From a virus, in IMG/VR virus record IMGVR_UViG_3300009034_003919, positions 1 through 54,986 of that record: 54,986 nucleotides of DNA. One strand, 5' to 3'. Position numbers and translations under genes: made by a program. Below, in pieces: positions 1 through 8,215 of the stretch (within the stretch, counting starts at the first letter, position 1; every line of letters begins with the position of its first letter). The notes under the pieces are model-generated. The model was not told where the DNA came from, ran no database searches, and saw only the letters and a program-made list of their open reading frames with translations.

Positions 1-213
1 ATGCTCTCCGAGGGGGAGCCGGGGACGGCCAATAACGAGGCCAACGTCCGCCGGGGCTCAGCGGAGGTGATTGTGGTGCCGGAGTGGACGGACGCCAACG
101 ACTGGGCCGGGGCCTGTGATCCTTCAGAGGTGGAGGGGGTCTGCATCGGCTACCGGTTCGGGAAGGAGCCGGAACTCTTCATCGCCGATGAGCCCACGGT
201 GGGGTCGATGTTC
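1..213 (+). pseudogene. 5' part of the resident prophage's major-capsid-like gene, cut by prophage insertion
   Basis: This reading frame is open from the window edge and probably continues upstream, so the first ATG need not be the start. Its end (PEWTDANDWAG, then YRFGKEPELFIADEP..GSMFTN) has the look of the C-terminal third of a phage major head protein. The natural reading stops at the prophage junction; beyond it the frame runs into prophage DNA and ends at 447. The missing C-terminus (DEMRIKCRFIVAVGIGDYRA..) lies at 53321-53413, after the right junction, and both halves share the FTN codons. I infer one capsid gene split by integration. The capsid identity is by pattern only. Confidence 0.7.
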
Positions 214-235
214 ACGAACAAGGCAGCATTATTTC
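201..235. other. attL, left prophage junction
   Basis: The bases TTCAC at 211-215 are shared with 53321-53325 at the right end. To the right of the core lies the phage arm AAGGCAGCAT (220-229), the exact reverse complement of ATGCTGCCTT at 53310-53319. To the left is capsid-gene DNA. The likely crossover dinucleotide is AC at 214-215. The last base of the arm is also the last base of the integrase stop codon (229-231), so the integrase gene abuts its own site, as is common for serine integrases. Confidence 0.8.
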
Positions 236-1686
236 GAGAAGATGACCTCTACCTTTCTATCGTCGAAGGCGTAAACCACCTCGAAGAGGGCCATGAGTTG
301 TTGCTTCAAGCCCTTTCTGTCCAATCTGTCCCAGGACCGCACTACCTGATCGATAATCGCCCGAACGTTCTCCAGACTCTTTCTCCGCTTCAGATGGTCC
401 TCGGCCTCGGCGACGATCTGCCTGAGGTCCTCCTCCTCAAGCTGTAGCCTCTGCCTGTGGATTGCGTACTCCTCGAGCGATATCTCGCCCTTCTCGTAGG
501 CAATGAATTGGCGTTCACGCCGGTCATCTATCTGCGATAGCTCTTCTAGCGCCCGCTGCCTTCTCCTCTGGACCTCCTCCCTGGTTTGTGCGTCTTGGGC
601 AGCCATGGCCGCCTCGAGGAGGGAAGGATCATCGACGTAGCTGCTGAGTACTCTTAGGAGTTCACTCATCAGCTGGTCCTCGGCTTGGTGATTGCTTTGG
701 CAGAAAGCGCCTCCGCTATCACTGTGCATCCCGCAAGAATAGTAGATGCCGCTCTTCTTCTTTCTGACACTCATGGTATAGTGGCAGTGACCGCAGCGCA
801 GAAGGCCCACGAGAAGTGCCTGGGATCCCACGGCACGCCCCTTGAATTTCTTCCTCTTGTCAGTCCGGCGCTGAACTTCCAGCCACAACTCCCGATCGAC
901 GATGGGCTCATGCTTTCCCTCAAAGAGCTTCCCGGAGTAGGGGACGTGTCCGGCGTAGGTGGGGCGGCGCAGGATGCGGCTTACCGTAGAATTGACCCAG
1001 GGTGGCTTGCCTCCGGGCCGGGGGATCCCCAAGAGGTTGAGTTCCTTGGCTATCATTCGGTTGCTCTTTCCCTCATAAGCCAATTGATAGATCCGCCGTA
1101 CGACCTCAGCCTCTTCGTCCACCACCTCGAGAATATTCTGACCGGCGGTGTATCTGTAGCCGTAGGGCGCGGTCTGTCCGCCCCAAAAGCCCTTCTTTAC
1201 CCGGGCCAACATGCCCATGTTCCGTCTGCGCACCCGCAGGCGATTCTCTATCTCCGAGAGGATCCCCGTCATGCCCTCCACGATGAGGGCGGTATCGGTG
1301 ACCTTCCCCGGGTGCTCTGAGGGTTCCACTGGTTGGTTCAGAGAATAGACCTGCACCCCCTGCTCGCGTAGCCGGGTGGAGATCTGCACCCGCAGGCTTT
1401 CAGTTCGAGCCAGGCGGTCCCAGTCCCGGACCACCACCAGGTCTATCTTCCCCGCCTCTGCCATCTCGACCAGTTGCGCCATCTGAGGGATCTCCCTCAT
1501 GGCCTGGTCGAGCCAGTTGATGCTCCGGCTCTGGCCGGGAACGACCAGGGGCTCGGCCACCTCTTGCCAGCCGCGCTCTTCGATCACCTGACGGGCTTGC
1601 TCTATCTGAGCGGGGATCGATTCTTTATCGTTTTGGGCCTGCTCCTTGGTGGAGACGGCGGCCCAGATGATGGATCTAAGGTTCAT
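229..1686 (-). CDS. int: Large serine recombinase, phage integrase
   Basis: It integrates and excises the prophage by concerted double-strand breakage. The 485-residue protein has the family order: a resolvase-type catalytic domain (about 1-150) with presumed nucleophile Ser12 in WAAVSTKEQ and the DRLAR motif at 90-94; a recombinase domain (about 165-265); a zinc ribbon with Cys298, Cys301, Cys318 and Cys329; and a charged coiled coil (about 365-440). The usual motif is Y-x-R-V-S; here the Arg two residues before Ser is Ala (GCC), an unusual change at an active-site position. The gene lies at the left end with its stop touching the phage arm of attL. Its start overlaps the upstream winged-helix gene by 11 bases, implying translational coupling. 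Confidence 0.95.
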   Translation of the reverse strand: MNLRSIIWAAVSTKEQAQNDKESIPAQIEQARQVIEERGWQEVAEPLVVPGQSRSINWLDQAMREIPQMAQLVEMAEAGKIDLVVVRDWDRLARTESLRVQISTRLREQGVQVYSLNQPVEPSEHPGKVTDTALIVEGMTGILSEIENRLRVRRRNMGMLARVKKGFWGGQTAPYGYRYTAGQNILEVVDEEAEVVRRIYQLAYEGKSNRMIAKELNLLGIPRPGGKPPWVNSTVSRILRRPTYAGHVPYSGKLFEGKHEPIVDRELWLEVQRRTDKRKKFKGRAVGSQALLVGLLRCGHCHYTMSVRKKKSGIYYSCGMHSDSGGAFCQSNHQAEDQLMSELLRVLSSYVDDPSLLEAAMAAQDAQTREEVQRRRQRALEELSQIDDRRERQFIAYEKGEISLEEYAIHRQRLQLEEEDLRQIVAEAEDHLKRRKSLENVRAIIDQVVRSWDRLDRKGLKQQLMALFEVVYAFDDRKVEVIFSK

Positions 1687-1921
1687 CTTCCTTGCCAGCG
1701 AAAGAGTATCCCTGGCGGTGGTGCGTGATAATGACCCTGGGAAGCGCTGGATCTACCTCTGTCTTGTTGCGAAGACGGAGGATGTATTGTCGCAGATGGT
1801 GGATGCTCTTGCTGCGGTTGCCAGACGACATCGCCTCTAGGAGTTCCCCATGACTGACGATCCGTCCTCGGTTGCGAACTAGGCACGTCAGTAGGCGATG
1901 CTCGGTTGGTGTCAAGTGCAT
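1676..1921 (-). CDS. Stand-alone OmpR/PhoB-type winged-helix protein
   Basis: The 81 residues cover almost exactly a Trans_reg_C domain: LTPTEHRLLTCLV at the N-terminus, then GRIVSHGELLEAM, a recognition-helix stretch with SIHHLRQYILRLRNK, and the C-terminal hairpin VIITHHRQGYSF. No receiver domain is attached. The domain normally binds DNA as the output half of two-component regulators. The gene overlaps the integrase start by 11 bases and follows the 231-residue membrane-protein gene by 21 bases. I infer control of the integrase, or a recombination directionality factor; neither is shown by the sequence. Confidence 0.8.
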   Translation of the reverse strand: MHLTPTEHRLLTCLVRNRGRIVSHGELLEAMSSGNRSKSIHHLRQYILRLRNKTEVDPALPRVIITHHRQGYSFAGKEDEP

Positions 1922-1942
1922 ATTGTTATCCCCAGATATGAC

Positions 1943-2638
1943 TCATTTGGCCCTAGTTGAATGATCAACTTCTGTCACATGTGGGTTGCGAAGCCCTTGA
2001 ATCTCGTCCCGTGAGGCAACTCTCCTGCTGGAACCATAGACCATATCCATGTAGGATTTGAATCGTCGTGCGATGTTCCGGTCGGAGATGAAGATGCCCA
2101 GAAGTTCTTCGGGCCGAGGCGTGGGAAGTGCTACGACAACGCCGTGGTCCGTGAGGCAAGTGTTGCCGATATCGGACTCCTCTGTCCAGGCGATGAAGAC
2201 ATTTGGTTCATCCACAAGTCGAGATAGATGGTCACAGAGTTCTCGCGTAATCGGGGTCGTCAAGATTATGCGCCAGTAAGGAACCCCTTCTTTCACCCTC
2301 TCTTCGATAGCAGATAGGTAGGGGATTTGACTTGATCTACTGCCGGAAGCCACGATATACGATTCGGCACGCTGGATGATTGATACCAGAGCACTCACCA
2401 CTTGCGATTGTTCAGTGAGATACATAGTCCTTGGAAGCCTGGCATCAAGGATTCGTTGGACTTCGACCTGTCCTCTGGCCAGTTGAGCTGAGACAAGAAT
2501 GTAGAACAGCGCGATGCCGATAACCGGTAGAATCAAGGCGCCATGTACGATGTCGCGTGACATGTAGAAGCGGTAGCCTTCGACGACTATCGGCACTAAG
2601 ATGGCGGTTAGTACGACCAGGTGTTCTCGCCACTTCAT
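1943..2638 (-). CDS. Membrane-anchored protein with PLD-like C-terminal domain
   Basis: The protein has 231 residues. Two hydrophobic segments (about 7-26 and 33-54) would anchor it, leaving a cytoplasmic domain. That domain (VVSALVSIIQRAESYIVASG, then a long linker, then TDHGVVVALPTPRPEELLGIFISD) resembles the non-catalytic phospholipase-D-like fold that follows membrane anchors in some prokaryotic proteins. No HKD catalytic motif is visible, so I do not claim hydrolase activity. It lies in the lysogeny-side operon, where superinfection exclusion or signalling would be plausible. The domain name is tentative. Confidence 0.6.
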   Translation of the reverse strand: MKWREHLVVLTAILVPIVVEGYRFYMSRDIVHGALILPVIGIALFYILVSAQLARGQVEVQRILDARLPRTMYLTEQSQVVSALVSIIQRAESYIVASGSRSSQIPYLSAIEERVKEGVPYWRIILTTPITRELCDHLSRLVDEPNVFIAWTEESDIGNTCLTDHGVVVALPTPRPEELLGIFISDRNIARRFKSYMDMVYGSSRRVASRDEIQGLRNPHVTEVDHSTRAK

Positions 2639-2675
2639 GGATTCCCTCTCCCATTGTAAGGGGTCGGTCGCTTCG

Positions 2676-2786
2676 TCACCTCGGCCACACCCTCACATTC
2701 CTTCTCCCACTCTGCCACCAGATGGTGAACGCCCGTTCCGGATGATTGAAGTCCAGCTCGCTCTCTCCCACCTGGAGGATGGTCAC
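2676..2786 (-). CDS. Possible 36-residue peptide
   Basis: A short frame begins at a GTG (2786-2784) four bases after the stop of the preceding membrane peptide and ends at TGA. Its product carries TILQVGESELDF and FTIWWQSGRR. The ribosome site is weak and length alone gives no support. The 11-mer ACCATCTGGTG in it recurs, in minus-strand reading, in the gap after the DUF2321 gene, so this may be repeat-derived rather than a gene. Confidence 0.25.
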   Translation of the reverse strand: MTILQVGESELDFNHPERAFTIWWQSGRRNVRVWPR

Positions 2787-2789
2787 CTG

Positions 2790-2900
2790 CTAGTTGTATC
2801 TGTAGATCCTCGGATGATACTTGTGCTCCAAGACGGCTAACCAGGTGATGCTCCCAATGAGGGCGATGGTAAGGAAGATGGCCCAGAAGGGTCTATCCAT
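2790..2900 (-). CDS. 36-residue single-pass membrane peptide
   Basis: The start ATG (2900-2898) overlaps the stop of the methyltransferase gene as TAATG, the classic arrangement for translational coupling. The product is MDRPF followed by one strong hydrophobic helix (AIFLTIALIGSITWLAVL) and a short basic tail. Small membrane proteins encoded directly after a large defence-type enzyme may be modulators, toxins or anchors; none of these can be decided here. Support comes from the overlap and the clean membrane segment. Confidence 0.5.
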   Translation of the reverse strand: MDRPFWAIFLTIALIGSITWLAVLEHKYHPRIYRYN

Positions 2901-5770
2901 TAGTCTCTGCTGAGCCCCCGTATAATGATCATCTCCTTCACAAGAACCTCGTAAAGTTGAACGAGTTCATCGGCCGACATGGGTACACCAAGGGCTTGGC
3001 ATACCGCCAGATCGAAGTTCAAGCGTTCCCGAGAGGGCTGGACGGGTTGATCGAGAGCCCTCCACAGCCGTTCTTGCACATCACGGCCACGCTCTCGCGC
3101 CCAGAACTCCTGGTATCGTTCGTCAAAGCGGTCATCCAGCTGGTTGCGAAGGGCGGGAAACTGAACCCCTCGGCGTTCCTCGAAAACGCTGGCAAGCGGA
3201 TCGATCACATCCGTAGTGGGAAAGAGATTCATTTCATAGAGATCGTAGAAACGGATATGTATATATCTTCCCGTGCTTTCCTCCTTCAGCAAGAAGAACT
3301 GTGCAAGGAAAAGCGCCGAGTTCAAAAGGACACACACGGCCCGGGCACGCTGCAAATCTGGTTCGAGAATGACATTCATCTGGTTGGAGGGAGAAATGGG
3401 ATCCTCTGAAAGGAAGGCAGCCAGGTTGGTCGAAGGAGAAAAAGGATTGATCCGGTTAGCTCCCACCAAATGTGTCGTGGTCCTCTCCAGATCAGATTGG
3501 AGATTGGTCCAGAAATCATCCCAATTGAAGTCCCTTCTTGGCTGAAAGCCAACTGCACGGCAGACCCGGTTTAGCTCAGCGTAAGGTTCATGAGCAATGT
3601 AGTCCCACCTGGCGGTTATGTCCATGGTTGAGAGCCCGATCGGGGTGCGCAAAGTTGGGGTGAGGGCAGTGCGCTCAATTTCGTAGTGTGCGCCGAGGGG
3701 GGATTCTGCTCTAATGAAAGATGGATCTTCGTTAGAGAAGCGGAGAAAAGCTTGCTGGACGCGGGAATCATTTGAGTGACGCGTGAGGAAGAGAAACTTG
3801 GAAACCCCTTTCGGGACTGGACGATAGCCCTCTCGGAAATAGCCATCAGGGAATGCCTGGAGGCTTCCCGAGAACTTGTTGGCGAAGGAAACAAGGGTAT
3901 CTCGATGACGCAGGTCAGTGACGCCGCAGAACCACATCAGGTTTGTGAAGCGTGTCTGGATTTCCGATAGAGCGTGGGAGTCAATATCAAGGTCGTCGGA
4001 TCGCAGACGGCCATGCTCCCTCACGGCGCAGGCAACCAGGTGAGGTTCATCCTCAGTGAGTCGGGTCAAGTCTTTCTTGACCAGACAGAATCTGACTTGA
4101 TGGTCGGACCTGGGGCGCTGCTTGCGAGCCACGAAGAGAATATCGCGGTACTCAGCCCATTCGGAGAAACCATAGTTGCGAGTGGCCTTGAGTATGTATA
4201 GAGGGGTCCACTCATCGAAAAGGATCCGGCGTACCCTTTCGCTCTCACGTCCGCGGAGAACGTTGATGGGGATAACCGCACCAAACATGCCGTCATCCTT
4301 GAGGAGGTTGTCAGCAAGCACGACAAAATGCCCCCACAGACCGACCTCACCACCGCATCGGTCGCGAAAACGCTGCATGTCCACGAAATCCTGGATGCGT
4401 CGCTCGACCTTGGTGAAGGGAGGATTCATCAGGATGATGTCCACCTCAGGCAGAGAGACCTCGTACAGCTCGCCTGAGGTCGTCCGTGCGGTGGGCGCCA
4501 CGGGGAACATGTCCAGCTGTATTCCTTCTTGATATACCATCCCAGGTCCTAGCTCAAGGCTATCGCCCTGGATCATCTGGGTACGTTGGATGGTGGTGGT
4601 TACGTCCAAGGCAGCCAGGTTGGCCGACGTCAGATGCAGGGCAAAAGGCATGATATCTGCGCCAAAGATTTCCTCCTCGCAGAAGCGCCGATGTGGACTA
4701 CCGGCCAGGCCCTCTTGGTGGAAAAGGCCTTCCTTGCGGCGGTAGGACGACACCAATATAGTGCCTGACCCGCAGGCCGGATCGAACACGATTTGGCCGC
4801 TTTGATCAATCGCAAGATCGGCTAGAATGTCAGCAGCTTGAGGCCGAGTATAGAAAGCAGCAAGCATCTTGCGGATCTCACTTGGCATGAGTTCGTGGAA
4901 GATGCGCCCGGGTAGCTCGTAGCGGACGCGCTCAATCTCCAGGCCCCAAATGAGATCGAAGGTGTCCCTGAGGAAGGTGTCAGGGATCGCATCGAGCACA
5001 TTGACCTCGTAGATCGGACGATAGTTGATATCGAGGATGCGTGCGAAGGCCCTCCGTAGGCTGTGGTGCGACGCCGGCACCACGGGATCGGTGAAAAGCG
5101 TGGGGCGTTCGGCGAACAAGAGACGGAGAAACAGGATTTGGCTCATTAGGATATACGAGGCCAAGAAGCGGGCTACGGCTTCGGCTTGACCTCGCTCCAA
5201 ATGGCCCAAACCCATCAATAGCTCCGGATCTGTAACAATACGAAGCACATCGGTCTCATCTAGAGCGATATCTTCCATCATCTCTGACACCTGCTGCTGC
5301 AACAAGGAGATGACGAGAGGCAGTGAGTAGTAGGTTCGCTCACGTCGCTGGAGACGAGCCAACACCTCTGTGGTTAGGAAGGTGATCACGCCGGGGAATG
5401 GCCGGTCTCTAACCTCGTCTTTCACTGCGCCAGCATCAACGAGAGCAGTGACTCTCGTGTTCTGGACAGTTGCCTTGACTGCCTCCTCGGTTACGTCAAT
5501 CGTTCGCACAAACTCAGGCAAGAGCACGAGCATGCCAAATTGGATGCCGCTGTCATCCTTATGACGCAAATATTGGACGAAAGCACTTTTGATGGTTCTA
5601 GCATCCTGTCCAATCTTCACGGACAGAAGCCAACGGCGATCACCGAGTTCAAAGACAATATCCGGGATAGAGTCATATGAAACTTCCTGAATCCCGGTAC
5701 CGCCTGCCTCGCAAATAACGTCTATGAGGGCGGGATAGAATGTGGGTTCAGTCACCCTTGGTTTCGGCAT
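2900..5770 (-). CDS. N6-adenine DNA methyltransferase, type IIG-like restriction-modification protein
   Basis: The protein has 956 residues. Residues 300-480 contain the gamma-class adenine methyltransferase signature: FYTRP (306-310), motif I FDPACGSG (329-336) for S-adenosylmethionine, GADIMPFAL (370-377) and the catalytic NPPF (449-452). The C-terminal 350 residues probably contain the target recognition domain. The N-terminus has a PD-(D/E)xK-like stretch (PDIVFEL..WLLSVK, 36-52) that could be a nuclease, but Ser50 occupies the position usually held by Glu. No separate endonuclease or specificity gene is adjacent, which fits a single-chain type IIG enzyme. An orphan methyltransferase is the alternative. 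As a lysogeny-side gene it would protect the lysogen or restrict competitors. Confidence 0.8.
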   Translation of the reverse strand: MPKPRVTEPTFYPALIDVICEAGGTGIQEVSYDSIPDIVFELGDRRWLLSVKIGQDARTIKSAFVQYLRHKDDSGIQFGMLVLLPEFVRTIDVTEEAVKATVQNTRVTALVDAGAVKDEVRDRPFPGVITFLTTEVLARLQRRERTYYSLPLVISLLQQQVSEMMEDIALDETDVLRIVTDPELLMGLGHLERGQAEAVARFLASYILMSQILFLRLLFAERPTLFTDPVVPASHHSLRRAFARILDINYRPIYEVNVLDAIPDTFLRDTFDLIWGLEIERVRYELPGRIFHELMPSEIRKMLAAFYTRPQAADILADLAIDQSGQIVFDPACGSGTILVSSYRRKEGLFHQEGLAGSPHRRFCEEEIFGADIMPFALHLTSANLAALDVTTTIQRTQMIQGDSLELGPGMVYQEGIQLDMFPVAPTARTTSGELYEVSLPEVDIILMNPPFTKVERRIQDFVDMQRFRDRCGGEVGLWGHFVVLADNLLKDDGMFGAVIPINVLRGRESERVRRILFDEWTPLYILKATRNYGFSEWAEYRDILFVARKQRPRSDHQVRFCLVKKDLTRLTEDEPHLVACAVREHGRLRSDDLDIDSHALSEIQTRFTNLMWFCGVTDLRHRDTLVSFANKFSGSLQAFPDGYFREGYRPVPKGVSKFLFLTRHSNDSRVQQAFLRFSNEDPSFIRAESPLGAHYEIERTALTPTLRTPIGLSTMDITARWDYIAHEPYAELNRVCRAVGFQPRRDFNWDDFWTNLQSDLERTTTHLVGANRINPFSPSTNLAAFLSEDPISPSNQMNVILEPDLQRARAVCVLLNSALFLAQFFLLKEESTGRYIHIRFYDLYEMNLFPTTDVIDPLASVFEERRGVQFPALRNQLDDRFDERYQEFWARERGRDVQERLWRALDQPVQPSRERLNFDLAVCQALGVPMSADELVQLYEVLVKEMIIIRGLSRD

Positions 5771-5856
5771 CCTTCAGGATCCTCCTAACCTAGTACGCTC
5801 ACCATAACGCCCACCTGGCTCTCCTTCCCCTCTCACCCTGCCGCAGAAGAGGTGGG

Positions 5857-6828
5857 CTACACCTCCACCAACCTGGGCTCGCCCCAAACTGCCCAATTCC
5901 AACGGGGTTCCCCCTTCGCATCGGTCCGAAAAGAGACCTCTAACGCACCGCTAAAAGGCGTCAATCCAGGAACCCGTTTGAATTCGGACCATCCAACTTC
6001 ATCCCTTACCTCCCGGAAGACACGGCCCTCACTGACCCAGATTTCAAACTCAATCTTGTTGCCCGACACTGTGTGAAACCCGGAGACTTGCTCTTGTCCT
6101 GTCGTTTCGTCGTGCGTTTTATCGAGTATTCCGGTGAAGAATTCCAATTGGACCTCTCCGACGTGCCCTGGGATCTGCTCGACGACATACGTTAGAACCG
6201 TCTGACCATACGCCCGCGGATGCTGAAAGATCGCTGGTTTCACTGTTGCCACCGCCAGTGCTCTCTGCATCACCTGAATGTGCTCCGGCTTTTCATATGA
6301 TTTCCTTGTCGTGGGATCATTGAAATGTTTGATGAAGTCGTAGTGCCAGAGACCCTTGGGTACGGCCGGTGTCCCCAACCTCTCCTCTACACGGACTAGC
6401 AATCCAAGGGACGACGGACGAGTTATTGCGAGGAGACGAACTGCTGCTAGAGCCATGCACACAATTCCGAGCACCAGCCCTGTGGCTATACCCGCAACGA
6501 GAAGATCTTGGATTTGTCGCTGGAGGAGGTATAGCAAAACGCACACCGCCGCCAAGGACGCAAGGAACAGGGGATTCTGCAGTACAAAGCGGATTGCGAG
6601 CTCGGATACCGAAACGGCCAGCCTGAGAAGCCGTGGGCCCAGTCGCGCGCGCCAGCCAAGAAGGGCGCTAAAGAGGAGAGAACACCCCCCGATGAAGCTC
6701 AGAAAAGTGATGCGTTCTGGATCCGAGGCCCCTTGCAAGAATTCATACGCCGCCAACGCACACATTATTACCGTGACGACAGCTGTTATGATCACAGCAT
6801 AGAATGATATGTCTTCCCTGGTCATCAA
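5857..6828 (-). CDS. Four-helix membrane protein with large soluble C-terminal domain
   Basis: The family of this 323-residue protein is not recognised. It has four hydrophobic segments (about 9-31, 40-61, 87-102 and 108-134), followed by some 190 soluble residues with alternating hydrophobic strands (QVLTYVV-type, VQLEFFTGIL, NKIEFEIWV, LEVSFRTDA), probably a beta-rich domain. ATG start choices at 6828 and 6825 are adjacent. It sits between the DUF2321 gene and the methyltransferase on the repressor strand, so it is probably expressed in the lysogen. Surface exclusion is a guess from context only. Confidence 0.65.
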   Translation of the reverse strand: MMTREDISFYAVIITAVVTVIMCALAAYEFLQGASDPERITFLSFIGGCSLLFSALLGWRARLGPRLLRLAVSVSELAIRFVLQNPLFLASLAAVCVLLYLLQRQIQDLLVAGIATGLVLGIVCMALAAVRLLAITRPSSLGLLVRVEERLGTPAVPKGLWHYDFIKHFNDPTTRKSYEKPEHIQVMQRALAVATVKPAIFQHPRAYGQTVLTYVVEQIPGHVGEVQLEFFTGILDKTHDETTGQEQVSGFHTVSGNKIEFEIWVSEGRVFREVRDEVGWSEFKRVPGLTPFSGALEVSFRTDAKGEPRWNWAVWGEPRLVEV

Positions 6829-6950
6829 TCCATTGGCTCCGAGTTCCTAATCCCTACATGGTCCCACTTTCTTCCGCCCAGGTCACCAGATGGTCCGCCT
6901 CCTCCAACCCCGCCTACTTCCCGAAGACTACTCCTTCAACCACGTCGGAT

Positions 6951-7409
6951 TTAGAGACCAAGTATCTTCTTCGCCGTCTCGCTGGCTATCTCTATGAAGA
7001 TCTCACGGAAGGCAGGTGCCGCCTCCTTGCCCACTTTCGTTAGCACTTTTTTCCATCTCGTAGCAGCGACAGTCGCCCTCGGCGTATCCGTTACGATGTC
7101 ATCTAGATCCTTGGCCAAGACTACCTTTTCATCCTCCGTTATACCTTCAAGTTCAGTAACCAGTTCGCGGGCGGCCTCAAGTCCTTTTGCAGTCCACGGA
7201 TAAGGAACTCCACAGTTGTGGCAGAATGCGGGTGCCGACATCATTCCCCCACCAATGACAGCGACTCTGGGCACGACATAATCTCCCCGGATATGGACAT
7301 TACACTTTGGGCACGTGATAATCGTGGATTCCCCGCACTTGTCACAGAACTTCGCGCCTAGCTCAGGGGCGCGTTTGAGCATGGCAGTATCGTACCAACT
7401 TCGTCCCAT
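6951..7409 (-). CDS. DUF2321 family zinc-ribbon protein
   Basis: The protein has 152 residues. The sequence follows the DUF2321 pattern: FCDKCGESTIITCPKCN, then IRGDYVVP, then FCHNCGVPYPWT, giving three CxxC knuckles in the first 75 residues. The second half is a helical region (ELVTELEGITEDEKVVL, then a C-terminal IFIEIASETAKKILG). The biochemical role of the family is unknown. The gene is part of the lysogeny-side string between a LysM lipoprotein and a membrane protein. The family call is from recall of its consensus and is fairly firm. Confidence 0.8.
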   Translation of the reverse strand: MGRSWYDTAMLKRAPELGAKFCDKCGESTIITCPKCNVHIRGDYVVPRVAVIGGGMMSAPAFCHNCGVPYPWTAKGLEAARELVTELEGITEDEKVVLAKDLDDIVTDTPRATVAATRWKKVLTKVGKEAAPAFREIFIEIASETAKKILGL

Positions 7410-7479
7410 ATTTGACCTCTCCTACTACGTCGTATCAGCTCTCGCGCCACACACCTCTAACTACGGCTCCCCCTCCTCC

Positions 7480-7508
7480 ACTCCACCACCACGCCGAGGA
7501 TCCGCGGG
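7480..7508 (-). repeat. Degenerate copy C of the repressor 3' end
   Basis: CCACCACGCCGAGGATCCG (plus strand) is identical to bases at 8185-8203 and close to the repressor 3' end at 9405-9426. Read on the minus strand it still spells PRILGVVVE, in a frame that ends at 7457. It overlaps the 5' side of the gap between the lipoprotein and DUF2321 genes. Confidence 0.75.
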
Positions 7509-7535
7509 CTCTGAGAACGGCGTCGCCTACCCTCT

Positions 7536-8162
7536 TTACCTCTTGGATCGTCTCCAGCCCGCAGCAATGGCTTCCTCCTCAGTACAGAACCAACGCTCGC
7601 CATATTCGGGACGGATAATGGTTGCCTCGTAGAATTCTCCGCCCGGGACATGGTAGATCTTTTCGCCGGTTTCAACCGAGATGTTGCCTTTGATGTCGCA
7701 CCCCAGAATGCGTTCGACACAACCGCCCCAACATGACACTAAGGATGGCGGTTCTTCTGATGGTGGTACTTCCCTGCCACCGCGCGGACCCAAAGGTACT
7801 ACGATGAGTTGACCGGCGTATATTTGGGAAGGATCGCCGATCTCGTTGATTGCTATGATGTCACCAAGATCTGCGCCGTATTTGTTGGCAATCTTTGAAA
7901 GAGTATCACCAGGCTGGATCTCTACAAAGACCCCTACTAGTCCCTCAGTAAACTCGGCCATCCATTCACTGGCCTGGCGTTCAAATTCCTTCTCAAATTC
8001 CTCGTCGAACGGAAAGGGCGTACAGGTCGGTGGGGGTGTATATGTGGGATAAGGTGTATACGTGGGATACGGCGTAGGCGGCGGATACGGTGTGGAAATT
8101 GCTCTGGCACATGCTATGAGGAGAGTGATGATGCCCGCCATCAGCACCAATTTCCTCTTCAT
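7536..8162 (-). CDS. LysM lipoprotein with C-terminal IKGN..YHVPGG domain
   Basis: The protein has 208 residues. A lipoprotein signal is visible (MKRKLVLMAGIITLLIAC; lipobox LIAC with Cys18). Next come a Pro/Tyr/Thr repeat spacer (about 24-50), an acidic helix, a LysM peptidoglycan-binding domain (about 80-126; IQPGDTLSKIANKYG, LIVVPLGP), and a C-terminal module CDIKGNIS, EKIYHVPGG, GERWFCTEEEAIAAGWR seen at the ends of other secreted bacterial proteins. It should sit on the outer face of the membrane and touch the cell wall. Its ATG overlaps, as ATGA, a mini-frame that repeats the repressor tail. A lysogenic conversion surface protein is the likely role. Confidence 0.8.
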   Translation of the reverse strand: MKRKLVLMAGIITLLIACARAISTPYPPPTPYPTYTPYPTYTPPPTCTPFPFDEEFEKEFERQASEWMAEFTEGLVGVFVEIQPGDTLSKIANKYGADLGDIIAINEIGDPSQIYAGQLIVVPLGPRGGREVPPSEEPPSLVSCWGGCVERILGCDIKGNISVETGEKIYHVPGGEFYEATIIRPEYGERWFCTEEEAIAAGWRRSKR

Positions 8163-8215
8163 CTATACTCCTTTCTTGACTCGGCCACCACGCCGAGGAT
8201 CCGGGCGTCTTTCAT
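8159..8215 (-). repeat. Copy B of the repressor 3' end, an 18-codon mini-frame linking two genes
   Basis: The frame reads MKDARILGVVAESRKEYR, matching the repressor C-terminus LKDARILGVVVGSYREKP. Its ATG overlaps the HNH gene stop as TAATG and its TGA overlaps the lipoprotein ATG as ATGA. The same ATGA junction follows the true repressor gene. The frame could serve as a translational linker, or be a scar of cassette insertion at the repressor 3' end. Confidence 0.7.

Noticed and set aside
2900-5770. BREX PglX or a type I HsdM
   Set aside because: No other BREX genes, HsdS or HsdR are adjacent, and the N-terminal nuclease-like segment fits a single-chain IIG enzyme better.
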